Positions 46,834 through 54,397 of a stretch of 64,000 bases of DNA are shown piece by piece. The stretch is from Collinsella sp. An7 (GTDB lineage: Bacteria; Actinomycetota; Coriobacteriia; Coriobacteriales; Coriobacteriaceae). The stretch lies in the NCBI RefSeq assembly GCF_002159335.1, contig NZ_NFHP01000003.1, positions 186,001 through 250,000 on the forward strand, in the 5' to 3' direction. Position numbers and translations under genes: made by a program. The notes beneath the pieces are model-generated. The model made no database searches, was not told the origin of the DNA, and saw only the letters and a list, made by a program, of their open reading frames with translations. Positions within the stretch are counted from its first letter, which is position 1. Each line of letters begins with the position of its first letter.

Positions 46834-47415
46834 CTATTCACCGCCAGCGGAGGTCTCGGTGCTGTCGATGTAGTCGACGTAGTAGTCGCCGAGCCCGGCG
46901 TCGAGCAGCACCGCGAAGGTCATGTCCTTGCCCACGAGCTCGGTGTAGCTCATGGTCTCGTTGCCGAGCTGGTTGGGGACGACCTGCGGGATCACCTTGC
47001 GGTCCTTGCGGCCGTCGGCGAGCAGCGCCTCGATGACGGCGGAGTAGACCTCGGCGTTCGGGCCCTTGTCGTGGACGGTGAGCACGCCTTCCGCATCGGT
47101 GACGTTGTCCTGTCCGTACACGACCTTGAGTCCGTCGGCCTTGAGCTCGCGGAAGACGCACTGCATGGTCTTCTCCACCTCGCCGGCGGACGTGGCGATC
47201 GCGTCGCCGTTGGCGTCGCGCCCGGTGTTGGTGGAGCTGGAGTTGGAGAACGTGAAACCGCCGTCCCCCATGAACCCCATGTTCTTGAAGGCGGTGTCGA
47301 GCTCGGTCTTGTTGTCGGTCGGGAGCGTGGTGCCGTACGGCGCGATGAAGAAGTACGACCCCTTCTTGAACTTCGCGTACGACGCGTTCTTGCTGTTGTT
47401 CTTGGTGGTAACCAT
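46834..47415 (-). CDS. Major tail protein
   Basis: The 193-residue protein (MVTTKNNSKNASYAKFKKGSYFFIAPYGT...) lies just upstream of the tail chaperone pair, the standard place of the tail tube protein. It is beta-rich with a typical N-terminal arm and conserved-looking segments (TELDTAFKNMGFMGDGGFTFS; QCVFRELKADGLKVVYG; VIPQVVPNQLGNETMSYTEL). ATG 47415 has AGGAGG 10 nt upstream; the longer frame upstream is not used. It should be among the most abundant virion proteins. Confidence 0.85.
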   Translation of the reverse strand: MVTTKNNSKNASYAKFKKGSYFFIAPYGTTLPTDNKTELDTAFKNMGFMGDGGFTFSNSSSTNTGRDANGDAIATSAGEVEKTMQCVFRELKADGLKVVYGQDNVTDAEGVLTVHDKGPNAEVYSAVIEALLADGRKDRKVIPQVVPNQLGNETMSYTELVGKDMTFAVLLDAGLGDYYVDYIDSTETSAGGE

Positions 47416-47429
47416 GTCGGCGTATCCTC

Positions 47430-47780
47430 CTATTCGTTTGCGTAGAGCTCGCACACGAGGTGGTATCGCGGCGAGCCTGATTCAAGGTCGCGGTCGCGGA
47501 ACGTCGATGCGACTGAGGCGTGCGCCACGTTCTCGACCGCCCCGGGCATGTCCGCCAAAGCGTCACCGACCGACTGCGCGAGAAGCGCCGCATCGCGACG
47601 GCTGCCCGCCCAGCACTGGATGTCGAGGACGGGCCGCGAAGTCGGACCCTCGCCCGCGCCGCCTCCGGTCCGCTCCACGACCACGAGGGTCGATGGCCTC
47701 GGGTCGGGAACGTCGTAGTAGGCGGGCGCCCCGACGCAGCAGGCGTTCAGGTAGTCCACGCATGCGCGCTCGGCGTCCAT
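47430..47780 (-). CDS. Tail terminator/tail completion protein
   Basis: The 116-residue protein (MDAERACVDYLNACCVGAPAYYDVP...) has the small alpha/beta shape of tail terminators: an N-terminal helix, a PRPSTLVVVERTGGG strand pair and RPVLDIQCWAGSRRDAALLAQSVGDAL. The motif of a query strand, 'Q-C-W-A' and a following helix is typical of phage minor tail protein U/gp17-like terminators. Position between connector genes and the major tail gene supports it. Confidence 0.7.
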   Translation of the reverse strand: MDAERACVDYLNACCVGAPAYYDVPDPRPSTLVVVERTGGGAGEGPTSRPVLDIQCWAGSRRDAALLAQSVGDALADMPGAVENVAHASVASTFRDRDLESGSPRYHLVCELYANE

Positions 47781-47784
47781 GCGC

Positions 47785-48063
47785 TCACCTCCCCGCGTCG
47801 ATGCTCTTCAGGAGCGTGTTGCGCTTGTTCTGCGACCGGACGCCGTGGGGCGACGAGGAGACCACGCGGGCCATCGCCCTCCCCTTGGTGGACGACTCCA
47901 CGGCGGTGAACGGCTCGTTGACCATATCGTCCGGCGATGCCTTGGCACGCGCGCTCGCCGCGATGCGCTCGGCGCGGGCCATGATGTCCGCAGCGACGGA
48001 GGGGTCCGTCAGGAGCGCCCGCGCGCCGGCGCTGTTGATCTTCACCCTGATTCCGCTAGCCAT
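47785..48063 (-). CDS. HK97 gp10-like tail-completion/neck protein
   Basis: The 92-residue basic protein (MASGIRVKINSAGARALLTDPSVAADIMARAERIAASA...) has the helix-rich N-terminus and Arg/Ser-rich end (VVSSSPHGVRSQNKRNTLLKSID) of HK97 gp10-family neck proteins, but is shorter than many. It overlaps the connector gene upstream by 8 bp and lies 4 bp from the tail terminator gene. Confidence 0.7.
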   Translation of the reverse strand: MASGIRVKINSAGARALLTDPSVAADIMARAERIAASARAKASPDDMVNEPFTAVESSTKGRAMARVVSSSPHGVRSQNKRNTLLKSIDAGR

Positions 48064-48415
48064 TGACGCGCTCCACCTCCGCCGTGTAGTTCCACGCGCC
48101 GGGGACGTTCGCGGCCGTGTACGGCTGCGGGTCGCCCACCACGGCGCACTCGACGCCGCGCACGATGACGTGGCACCCGCGCAGCGACGCGGTGAAGGTC
48201 TTGGGGAAACCGAGCGTGAAGGATGCGCGCGTGCCGTCGGGCCGCGTGGTGTCCTCCACGTCTGCGGTGGAACTCGGCGCGACGAGGACGTTACCCACCT
48301 CGGTGTCCGCCCACGCCACGGACCGATCGCCGTGCGCGTCGTAGGAGACCGTAGGCGTGAGCACCGTCACCGTCTCGCCGGTGAGCAGCTGCGGCAGGTG
48401 GTCGAGCCTCACCAT
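48056..48415 (-). CDS. Head-tail connector (head closure) protein
   Basis: The 119-residue protein is beta-rich (GETVTVLTPTVSYDAHGDRSVAWADTEV; DGTRASFTLGFPKTFTASLRGC; GVECAVVGDPQPYTAANVPGAWNYTAEVERV). This pattern, a small barrel ending in a W-N-Y-T-A-E-V-E-R strand, is typical of head closure proteins in siphophages. It overlaps genes on both sides (7 bp and 8 bp), in the usual connector cluster. Confidence 0.72.
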   Translation of the reverse strand: MVRLDHLPQLLTGETVTVLTPTVSYDAHGDRSVAWADTEVGNVLVAPSSTADVEDTTRPDGTRASFTLGFPKTFTASLRGCHVIVRGVECAVVGDPQPYTAANVPGAWNYTAEVERVNG

Positions 48416-48810
48416 ATGGCCTCACCAGCCCGGTCGTGAATGGCGGGGCGGATGGAGGACACCGCGCCGCCACGGATGCCGAGCGCGCGGCGCTCCGAGG
48501 CGGTCAGGTAGAAGTCCTCCGTGGGGTTGGCCACGGACACGCTCGCCGTGTAGCCCACTCCCCCCTGGCTGTAGCTCGACAGGCCCGCGAGGTCGCCCGC
48601 GCTGAGCGAGCGGTGGACCACGGCGCACGCGGTGCGGGTGAGGTTCGCCCGCTGGAGCTCGTATCCCGCGTCCTCGGGCGCGAGCAGGCGGAGCCCCGGG
48701 TAGTCCGCGACGAAGGCCGAGGCGTCGCCGAGCAGGGTGGTCACCCGCTCGGCGTCCTCCACCTCGCCGTAGCGCGCCTCGTATTCCTCGACGGTGGCGA
48801 AGGGCTCCAT
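48409..48810 (-). CDS. Head-tail adaptor protein (gp6/Gp19-like)
   Basis: The 133-residue protein starts MEPFATVEEYEARYGEVEDAERVTTLLGDASAFV, the all-helical DNA-packaging adaptor fold (a 'T-x-E-E-Y ... R-V-x-x-L-L-x-D-A' pattern). It ends with a beta segment (YTASVSVANPTEDFYLTASERRALGI) that recurs in actinophage adaptors. It would bind the portal and seal the head. Confidence 0.78.
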   Translation of the reverse strand: MEPFATVEEYEARYGEVEDAERVTTLLGDASAFVADYPGLRLLAPEDAGYELQRANLTRTACAVVHRSLSAGDLAGLSSYSQGGVGYTASVSVANPTEDFYLTASERRALGIRGGAVSSIRPAIHDRAGEAIW

Positions 48811-48820
48811 GCCATCCGCC

Positions 48821-49246
48821 CTAGTTCGAGAGCTGGCCCGCCGTGCGCTCGGCAGCGAGCAGGGCGTTCAGCTTCGTCTTGCACTCGTTGACCAGCGTCA
48901 CGACGGCGGAGAACTCGGTCGGATTGACGGTCTCCGCGCTTGACGTGGAGGTCGCGTTAGCAGCCGCCACGTCCGCCACGGCGGAAGCCATCTTCACGAC
49001 GCCCTCCACGGCCGTGGAAGCATTGCCGGGCAGCGTCGGGATTACGCCGGATGCGAGCTTCGCGGCCTGGATGGTCCCGTCCGCGATCTTCTCGTTCGTC
49101 ACGGAGTTAGCCTGGAGCATGGCCGTGGTGATTGAGTTAGCGCCGGGAGTCGAGCCTCCGCTCGGGAGGCCCTCGATGTGCACCTCCTCGACGTGCTGCC
49201 CCTTAGAGGGCTCGTCCGCGGTGTACTTCATGCTGCGGATGGTCAT
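48821..49246 (-). CDS. Head fibre/decoration-like protein
   Basis: The 141-residue protein (MTIRSMKYTADEPSKGQHVEEVHIEGLP...) has a central repetitive stretch SITTAMLQANSVTNEKIADGTIQAAKL that resembles trimeric beta-helical fibre repeats, and ends with a helix FSAVVTLVNECKTKLNALLAAERTAGQL like those in phage head fibre proteins (Phage_fiber_2 type). It follows the major capsid cluster. It may decorate the capsid and bind glycans. ATG 49246 has GGAGG seven nt upstream. Confidence 0.6.
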   Translation of the reverse strand: MTIRSMKYTADEPSKGQHVEEVHIEGLPSGGSTPGANSITTAMLQANSVTNEKIADGTIQAAKLASGVIPTLPGNASTAVEGVVKMASAVADVAAANATSTSSAETVNPTEFSAVVTLVNECKTKLNALLAAERTAGQLSN

Positions 49247-49551
49247 GCCATCGCCTCCTCCAGTGCCGCGAGCATCGCGGCCTTGTTCGCCTTCTTCGGG
49301 AGCGAGACGCCGTGCGCCTCCGCGTACGCGCGAATCTCGGTGATGGTGGATCCTGCATCGGGGCGCTCGGCGCCCGCCTCGCCTCCACTTGCCCCCGCGT
49401 AGTCCTCGTCGGCTCGCTCGCATGCGGCCTCGTCGGCCTCCACTCCCCCCGCCTCATCGACGGAGATGAAGCCGCGGGCGAGCCAGCGCTCCACGCTCAC
49501 GCTCGGCACGTCGACCTCAGCGCCCGTGTAGGGCGCTATCATGCGGGCCAT
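49243..49551 (-). CDS. Small capsid-region protein with C-terminal LEM/HeH-like helix pair
   Basis: The 102-residue protein begins MARMIAPYTGAEVDVPSVSVERWLARGF, has an acidic linker and ends TITEIRAYAEAHGVSLPKKANKAAMLAALEEAM, a helix-extension-helix pattern (LEM/Rho-N type) found in small proteins next to phage major capsid genes. A DNA- or protein-binding role in head assembly is plausible only by analogy. It overlaps the fibre-like gene by 4 bp and lies 2 bp after the capsid gene. Confidence 0.7.
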   Translation of the reverse strand: MARMIAPYTGAEVDVPSVSVERWLARGFISVDEAGGVEADEAACERADEDYAGASGGEAGAERPDAGSTITEIRAYAEAHGVSLPKKANKAAMLAALEEAMA

Positions 49552-49553
49552 GG

Positions 49554-50453
49554 CTAGCCCCTCGGATAGGTGTCGGTGAGGCGCACGAAGCAATCCTCGT
49601 CCATGACGGCGAAGCCGACCTCCATCTCGCAGCGGAGCGCGAACATGTTGCGCTGCCAGAGGTTGATCTGCTTGTTTCCGTCGTTGATGGTGGCCTGGTT
49701 GGAGTACTCGACCGTGATGTCCTCGACGATGCCGTACACGGCCTTGTTCCAATCGCCCACGAAGCCGATGGTGTTCGCGGCGCTGGAGCCGGCGTTGTAC
49801 GCGGCCTGTCGGTAGTACGCGGGGAGCGAGAGCACACGGCCCACGCTGCCCTGGTCGGTCGGGGAGTCGATGAAGATGGGACGGCCCGAGGAGTCCTTGG
49901 CCATGAGCAGGATGCTCTCGGCCTGCGGGGCGAAGACCCACGCGGTCGCGGAGCCGCCTGCGGTGGAGACCGTCGTCTTCGCTGTCACGAGCTTGTCGTA
50001 GGTGTCGGCCTCGATGTCGACGGCGGTCGCTCCGGAGAGCGTGTCGAAGTTGGAGCCGGGCGCGGACTGAAAGCCGAAGGCCGTGGCGTCGAACAGCGCG
50101 GCGAGGGTCCCGGGAACGCGCTCGATGACGGCGTTGTAAAGGGTGTCCTTGTCGCGGCGGAACTGGTTGCTGAACGGGACGATGACCGCCATCTTGTACG
50201 GTACGATCTTCTTCGAGCCGAAGGTCGGGGTGCTGACCGTCTTCTCGGCGGTCTCGTCCACCCACGCGGGCTTGGGGTCGGTCTCGATCACGTCGAGCGT
50301 GATGCCAGGGCCGGGGATTACCATGCGGCGAGCGTTGGCCATGACGAAGGAGGATTCCTGCGTCTTAGCGATGACCTCCGAGCTGATCTCGCTCGGGAGG
50401 ACGATGCCGGTGGTCGTGCGGTTTACGTCCACCTTGGTGGTGTTGAGTGCCAT
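49554..50453 (-). CDS. Major capsid protein, HK97 fold
   Basis: The 299-residue protein (MALNTTKVDVNRTTTGIVLPSEISSEVIAKTQESS...) has the HK97 pattern: N-terminal arm, spine helix and E-loop region (FGSKKIVPYKMAVIVPFSNQFRRD), P-domain (AVIERVPGTLAALFDATAFGF) and A-domain (WVFAPQAESILLMAKDSSGRPIF; LLSLPAYY-type loop as VLSLPAYYRQAAY). It follows the scaffold gene, so no maturation protease need be fused. It lacks the long N-terminal delta domain seen when the scaffold is fused. Confidence 0.92.
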   Translation of the reverse strand: MALNTTKVDVNRTTTGIVLPSEISSEVIAKTQESSFVMANARRMVIPGPGITLDVIETDPKPAWVDETAEKTVSTPTFGSKKIVPYKMAVIVPFSNQFRRDKDTLYNAVIERVPGTLAALFDATAFGFQSAPGSNFDTLSGATAVDIEADTYDKLVTAKTTVSTAGGSATAWVFAPQAESILLMAKDSSGRPIFIDSPTDQGSVGRVLSLPAYYRQAAYNAGSSAANTIGFVGDWNKAVYGIVEDITVEYSNQATINDGNKQINLWQRNMFALRCEMEVGFAVMDEDCFVRLTDTYPRG

Positions 50454-50465
50454 TCGTATACTCCT

Positions 50466-50960
50466 CTACATCTGGGATTCGATGAAGTCGAAGAAGATGT
50501 CCTTCTTGTCCTTCGGTGCTGGGCCGGGCCGCTTCCCGTCGCCCTTGAAGATGGGAGCGCTCGGCTGCCCCTGCGCGAAGGCGAGGATCGACGCGGCCTG
50601 CGCCTCCATCGCCTTGCGGTCCGTCTCGGTGAGCAGCGATGCCGGGACACCCGTCGCCTCGGACACCTCTGCGGCGTCCTTGGCGCGCTTTGCCTCGGCC
50701 TCGTAGGCGGCGAGCTTCGCCTCGGCCTCCTCGGCGCGCTTTGATGCGGCGTCGAGCTTCTCGGCGTCGGTCATGGACTGGGCGGCGAGCTCGTCGTATC
50801 GCTTCGCCTTGTCGGCGTTCGACTTGCTCCGGCCCTCCCACTTGCGGCTCTGCTCGATGGCCTTATCGCGCTCGTCTGTGAGCGATGCGACCTGCGCCAT
50901 CAGCTCCTCGACGGTCGGCTGCTCCCCACCGGTAGCGGCGGGCTCGGTACCTTCGGCCAT
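50466..50960 (-). CDS. Capsid scaffolding protein (DUF4355-like)
   Basis: The 164-residue protein (MAEGTEPAATGGEQPTVEELMAQVASLTDERDKAIEQSR...) is a highly charged coiled coil from about residue 20 to 110 (KWEGRSKSNADKAKRYDEL; EEAEAKLAAYEAEAKRAKD), with a short basic C-terminal tail (KGDGKRPGPAPKDKKDIFF). Composition, length and position directly before the major capsid gene fit a DUF4355-type scaffold. The frame upstream of ATG 50960 runs through two terminator hairpins and is not coding. Confidence 0.85.
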   Translation of the reverse strand: MAEGTEPAATGGEQPTVEELMAQVASLTDERDKAIEQSRKWEGRSKSNADKAKRYDELAAQSMTDAEKLDAASKRAEEAEAKLAAYEAEAKRAKDAAEVSEATGVPASLLTETDRKAMEAQAASILAFAQGQPSAPIFKGDGKRPGPAPKDKKDIFFDFIESQM

Positions 50961-51018
50961 GCGGCCCCCTTTCCGCCCGTGCGGGCGTCGTCTTGACCCC
51001 GTGCGGGGTCGCGGCATG

Positions 51019-51072
51019 AAAAAGGCCGGGAGTCTCACCCGGCCAGATATGAAAAGAGCCCCGTGCGGGGCT
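51019..51072 (-). terminator. Tandem intrinsic terminators inside the head operon
   Basis: Two hairpins on the minus strand end in T-runs: AGCCCCGTGCGGGGCT (51057-51072) followed by CTTTTC, and GGCCGGG/CCCGGCC (51024-51030 with 51038-51044) followed by TTTTTCAT. They lie in a 208-bp gap between the MuF-like and scaffold genes. The rest of the gap, 51073-51168, has nothing clear. Confidence 0.8.
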
Positions 51073-51168
51073 GGTTTCGCATAGATTGGCGGGCGGGGTC
51101 GCGTGTCTTCCGCCCCTACGGTCATGCGGCGACCGTCGACCGTGCAGCCTGCCCACGGGCTAGATCGG

Positions 51169-51966
51169 CTATGCCGTGGGCTTGCCCGTCCTCATGCGGG
51201 CGACCTTCTTGGCGTGCTTCGCGCTGTTCGCGTATCCTCTAAAAATCTTGTCGCGCTCCTCATCAGCCGTAGTCCCGCGCCTCTCGGCGCGCTCGGCGGC
51301 GAGGGCGTCGACGGCATCCTGCCAGCGGTCGTTGATGGCCTTCGTGTCGTATCCCTCCACCCCGCCGTCGCCCCACTGGCAGACCACTCTGCAATTGCAG
51401 CCGGAATGGTAATGGTCGAGCTTGACCGCGCCCGCTGTGGCCTCGGATGAGTACACGAACCCGCGTGACGCCAGCATGAGGCAGAAATCGCACGTCTCGT
51501 CGCCGGTCGGCACGCGAGCGAACTTGGGTTTGCGCGGGTCGCGCCTGCCGTTGGCGAACATCGACTCTCCCGCGCTTCGCTTCATCTCGTAGTCGATGCG
51601 CTGCAAGACTTGATCATTGAAGGTCTCCACGCGCCCGTCGAGGACGAAGCGCACGAAGCCGCGCACCGCGCGCTCGGTTTTGCGCGGGTCGTACCCGCTG
51701 ATGGCCACGGCCCCAAGGCGCTCCCCCAGAACCAGCTCGCGGGCGGCGTCGTATAAGTCGGCGGACGCCTGAGCGGCCATGGTCGTGTAGGTCGGCATGA
51801 CGGTGGCGAGGATTTGCAGCACGAGGTCGCGGCACTCCGCGATGTTCTCGGGCGTCCAGTTGATGCCCTGCAGGGCCTCCAGCACGCGGAACTGCGCGTC
51901 GGCGCTGATGCCGTTGATTTCCTCGGTCAGGAAGTCCACCGCCGCGCGCGGGATGGTGACGGCCAT
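51169..51966 (-). CDS. MuF-like minor capsid protein
   Basis: The 265-residue protein sits between portal and scaffold genes. The N-terminal 130 residues are helical; the C-terminal half holds the MuF-type segment RVPTGDETCDFCLMLASRGFVYSSEATAG ... KLDHYHSGCNCRVVCQW with conserved Cys and His residues. Such proteins are packaged in few copies and may help DNA ejection. No toxin domain is attached at the C-terminus. Confidence 0.83.
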   Translation of the reverse strand: MAVTIPRAAVDFLTEEINGISADAQFRVLEALQGINWTPENIAECRDLVLQILATVMPTYTTMAAQASADLYDAARELVLGERLGAVAISGYDPRKTERAVRGFVRFVLDGRVETFNDQVLQRIDYEMKRSAGESMFANGRRDPRKPKFARVPTGDETCDFCLMLASRGFVYSSEATAGAVKLDHYHSGCNCRVVCQWGDGGVEGYDTKAINDRWQDAVDALAAERAERRGTTADEERDKIFRGYANSAKHAKKVARMRTGKPTA

Positions 51967-51969
51967 TGG

Positions 51970-52152
51970 CTACTCCTTCAACTCATAGAAGTCGCGTTGC
52001 AGCCGCTTGAACTCGTCGCCACAGATGCGCGAGCGTTCTTTCATCATGTCGCGCACGTCCGCGTTCCTGCCGTCGCGGATGGTGCTCGCGGTGTAGCTGT
52101 ACCAGTCGCGTGCGAACATCATGAGGAGCATCTGCGTGTAAAGGTCCATCAC
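51970..52152 (-). CDS. Small phage protein, unknown function
   Basis: The 60-residue product (MMDLYTQMLLMMFARDWYSYTASTIRDGRN...) has an N-terminal hydrophobic/aromatic helix and a charged C-terminal helix (MMKERSRICGDEFKRLQRDFYEL). It overlaps the portal stop by 4 bp and ends 3 bp before the MuF-like gene, so it is translated within the operon. I do not recognise a family. Confidence 0.65.
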   Translation of the reverse strand: MMDLYTQMLLMMFARDWYSYTASTIRDGRNADVRDMMKERSRICGDEFKRLQRDFYELKE

Positions 52153-53585
52153 TGAGTCACCGCCTGCGTGCCGCCGCCCATGAGCGACAGGATGGCGCGC
52201 TGGTTGGCGTTCGCGCCCATCTGCTGCACGACCTTCTGTCGCATGTCCTCGCCGAATCCGAGCTGCTCCCAGAAGACCTCGGTGGCGGCGAACTCGGGCA
52301 CGACGGAGGCGATCTTCACCATTGCGTCGGCCTGGCTCGCGATGGACGGCATGAGCGGGTTCTTGAAGTTGGCCGCGATTTGCAGCGCGTCATACGTGTC
52401 GAGCGTCGCGTCGTTGGCGATGGCAAGCGCCATCTTGGCGATGGTGACCAGCGACTCGCCGTTGCCCTCGTTGAGGTCGGTGACCTCCATGATGAGCGGC
52501 TCGTTTGCCTGCGTAATGGCCTCGGCGCTCGACGGGTTGTCGTGGATGACGCCGAGCTGCGACACGGGGACATTCGTCTCGCCGGAGAATCGGGCGGCCA
52601 ACGCCCGCATGTAGTCGGTGTGCGGCTGCATGGAGCCCTGCGAGAGCTGGCCGAAGGTCGGCGTAGAGCCGTCCTCGGTCTGGGAGACGGTGAAGATGTT
52701 GCCGATGTACGCCTCCCAGCGCGTGCGGTTCTCAAAGGGGTCTGAGTCCACGCCGAGAAGGTACTTCTGAGGGCTCGTGAAGAACTCCGCCGAAATCTCC
52801 GTGCGCAGGGCCTCTCGCACGCCGCTGTCCGTGATGAATCGCACGGCGCGGGTAATGCGCGACTGGCCGAGCGGCTGGCTCTCGGTCGGGTTGTAGGCCA
52901 GCGCCTCCATGAGCGGTCTGCCCATGCGGTGCGCCATGCGCGCCACCGTGATCGCGTCGCGCCCGTCGACGTGGTAGGTAGCCTCGTCGGTGTAGAGCGC
53001 CAGCTCGTCGGGCGCGCCCGAGTCGTCGTAGTGCATGATGACGAGGCCGGACGAGATGCGGCCCAGCCGCTCCGACCACTTGGCCGCGCCGTCCTCGGCG
53101 CTGTGCGTCACGACAATGACCGGCGGCTCGCCCACATCGCCCTTGGAGAGCGTCACAAAGTCGCAGCCCGCGATGAGCTCGCTCTCGCACGCCTGCTTGT
53201 ACTTGCGCTTCAGGTTGCAGCGTCGCACGAGCTGGTCGACCTGCGCGGACAGCGCCTCGTCACCCACGGTGAAGCCGTCGAAGCGGCTGCGCGACGCCAT
53301 CGCGGAGACGGCCTTCTTGGGCCATCCCACCACGGTCTCGATGTTTCGCAGCGACGGCGGGATTGAGATGCCCAGGTCCTTGAGGACGTTCTCGCCGTCG
53401 TAGTAGCGGCGGCGAAGCTGGTTCTTGGCGAGGTGGCTCGCCCAAATGGAGAGCAGCTCGTCCACCTCATCGGCGATGCCGAACTCGTCTCCATCGAGCA
53501 CGAGAGCCGAGACGATCGCGCGGCTGTCGTGCTTCAGGCGATGCGACGGCGGCGCGCCGCGATGCCAGGTGTTCGGTTGCTCCAT
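52149..53585 (-). CDS. Portal protein, SPP1 Gp6-like
   Basis: The 478-residue protein forms the dodecameric DNA gate of the head. It has the SPP1-type portal pattern: an N-terminal clip/wing region (LLSIWASHLAKNQLRRRYYDGENVLKDLGISIPPSL), YNPTESQPLGQSRITRAVRFI, and the stem/crown with SVSQTEDG-like loop (IFTVSQTEDGSTPTFGQL), VSQLGVIHDNPSSAEAI. Length is typical. It overlaps its neighbours by 1 and 4 bp. Confidence 0.92.
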   Translation of the reverse strand: MEQPNTWHRGAPPSHRLKHDSRAIVSALVLDGDEFGIADEVDELLSIWASHLAKNQLRRRYYDGENVLKDLGISIPPSLRNIETVVGWPKKAVSAMASRSRFDGFTVGDEALSAQVDQLVRRCNLKRKYKQACESELIAGCDFVTLSKGDVGEPPVIVVTHSAEDGAAKWSERLGRISSGLVIMHYDDSGAPDELALYTDEATYHVDGRDAITVARMAHRMGRPLMEALAYNPTESQPLGQSRITRAVRFITDSGVREALRTEISAEFFTSPQKYLLGVDSDPFENRTRWEAYIGNIFTVSQTEDGSTPTFGQLSQGSMQPHTDYMRALAARFSGETNVPVSQLGVIHDNPSSAEAITQANEPLIMEVTDLNEGNGESLVTIAKMALAIANDATLDTYDALQIAANFKNPLMPSIASQADAMVKIASVVPEFAATEVFWEQLGFGEDMRQKVVQQMGANANQRAILSLMGGGTQAVTQ

Positions 53586-54397
53586 CAGCTGTCACCCCCA
53601 AGCATCGAGACGATGGCCCGCTCGCGGTCGCTCAGCTCCCACACGTGGGCGCGCGCCCGTTCGGCTGCGGCCCGTTCGGCTGCTGCCCTCTCGGCTGCTG
53701 CCCGCTCGCTTAGGAGCAGCCCACCCCCGTAGATTCCGCGCGGATTGGCGTCGAGCCTGGAGATGCGGCAGCAGTCGCCGCGACGCACGACGAGGCGGGT
53801 GTGGTGCCGCGCCATCCACTGGAGCTTCGCGGCGGTCAACACCTCGTCGGGGTACTCGTACTTCGGCAGCTTCCTCGACTTGGCCTTGAGCAGCCTGTCG
53901 TTCGCCTCGTTGATGCGGTCCGACAGCTCCGGCTCGCTCTCTGCCACCACGTCCCCGCCCATGTTGGTGACGAATGAGGTGGGAACCACCGCGCCGTTCT
54001 CGTAGGTTATGTTCGCATCGCACACGACGTGGCAGACGTCCATGCAGACGGACACGCCGCTCAGGCACGTGAGCGAGGGTGCGAAGAGAAAGAACGGGAT
54101 ACCCTCGTCGAGGTAGAAGCGCTGAATCTTGGCGAGCATAGAGAACGGCGGGTTGTCCACCACGCAGCACCCGTCTGGGTAGTCGAACGACTCGTAGTCG
54201 CCGCCGGGCCAGAACGGGCGCACCATGTCGGAGCGCCGCACTCCGTACCTCTCGGCCACCCACTCCGCCACGACCTCGTATATCTCGTCCGGCGTGTAGC
54301 AGTCGTCCGTGGTCTTCTTCGGCTTGAACTTCTCCACGAAGCCATCGTAGTCCTCGAACAGCTCGCGCTGCTGCGAGGTCACTCCGCCACGTCCCAT
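53585..54397 (-). CDS. DNA adenine methyltransferase-like phage protein (DNPPF motif)
   Basis: The 270-residue protein lies between terminase and portal genes. It has YTPDEIYEVVAEWVAERYG (residues about 34-52), RPFWPGGDYESFDYPDG and the catalytic-type motif VVDNPPFSM at about 79-87, as in phage N6-adenine methyltransferases of the Dam/NPPF type; IPFFLFAPSL follows. A clear glycine-rich SAM loop is not obvious. The C-terminus carries repeated ERAAA units ending in RARAHVWELSDRERAI. It overlaps the terminase and portal genes by one base each (TGATG). Confidence 0.6.
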   Translation of the reverse strand: MGRGGVTSQQRELFEDYDGFVEKFKPKKTTDDCYTPDEIYEVVAEWVAERYGVRRSDMVRPFWPGGDYESFDYPDGCCVVDNPPFSMLAKIQRFYLDEGIPFFLFAPSLTCLSGVSVCMDVCHVVCDANITYENGAVVPTSFVTNMGGDVVAESEPELSDRINEANDRLLKAKSRKLPKYEYPDEVLTAAKLQWMARHHTRLVVRRGDCCRISRLDANPRGIYGGGLLLSERAAAERAAAERAAAERARAHVWELSDRERAIVSMLGGDS

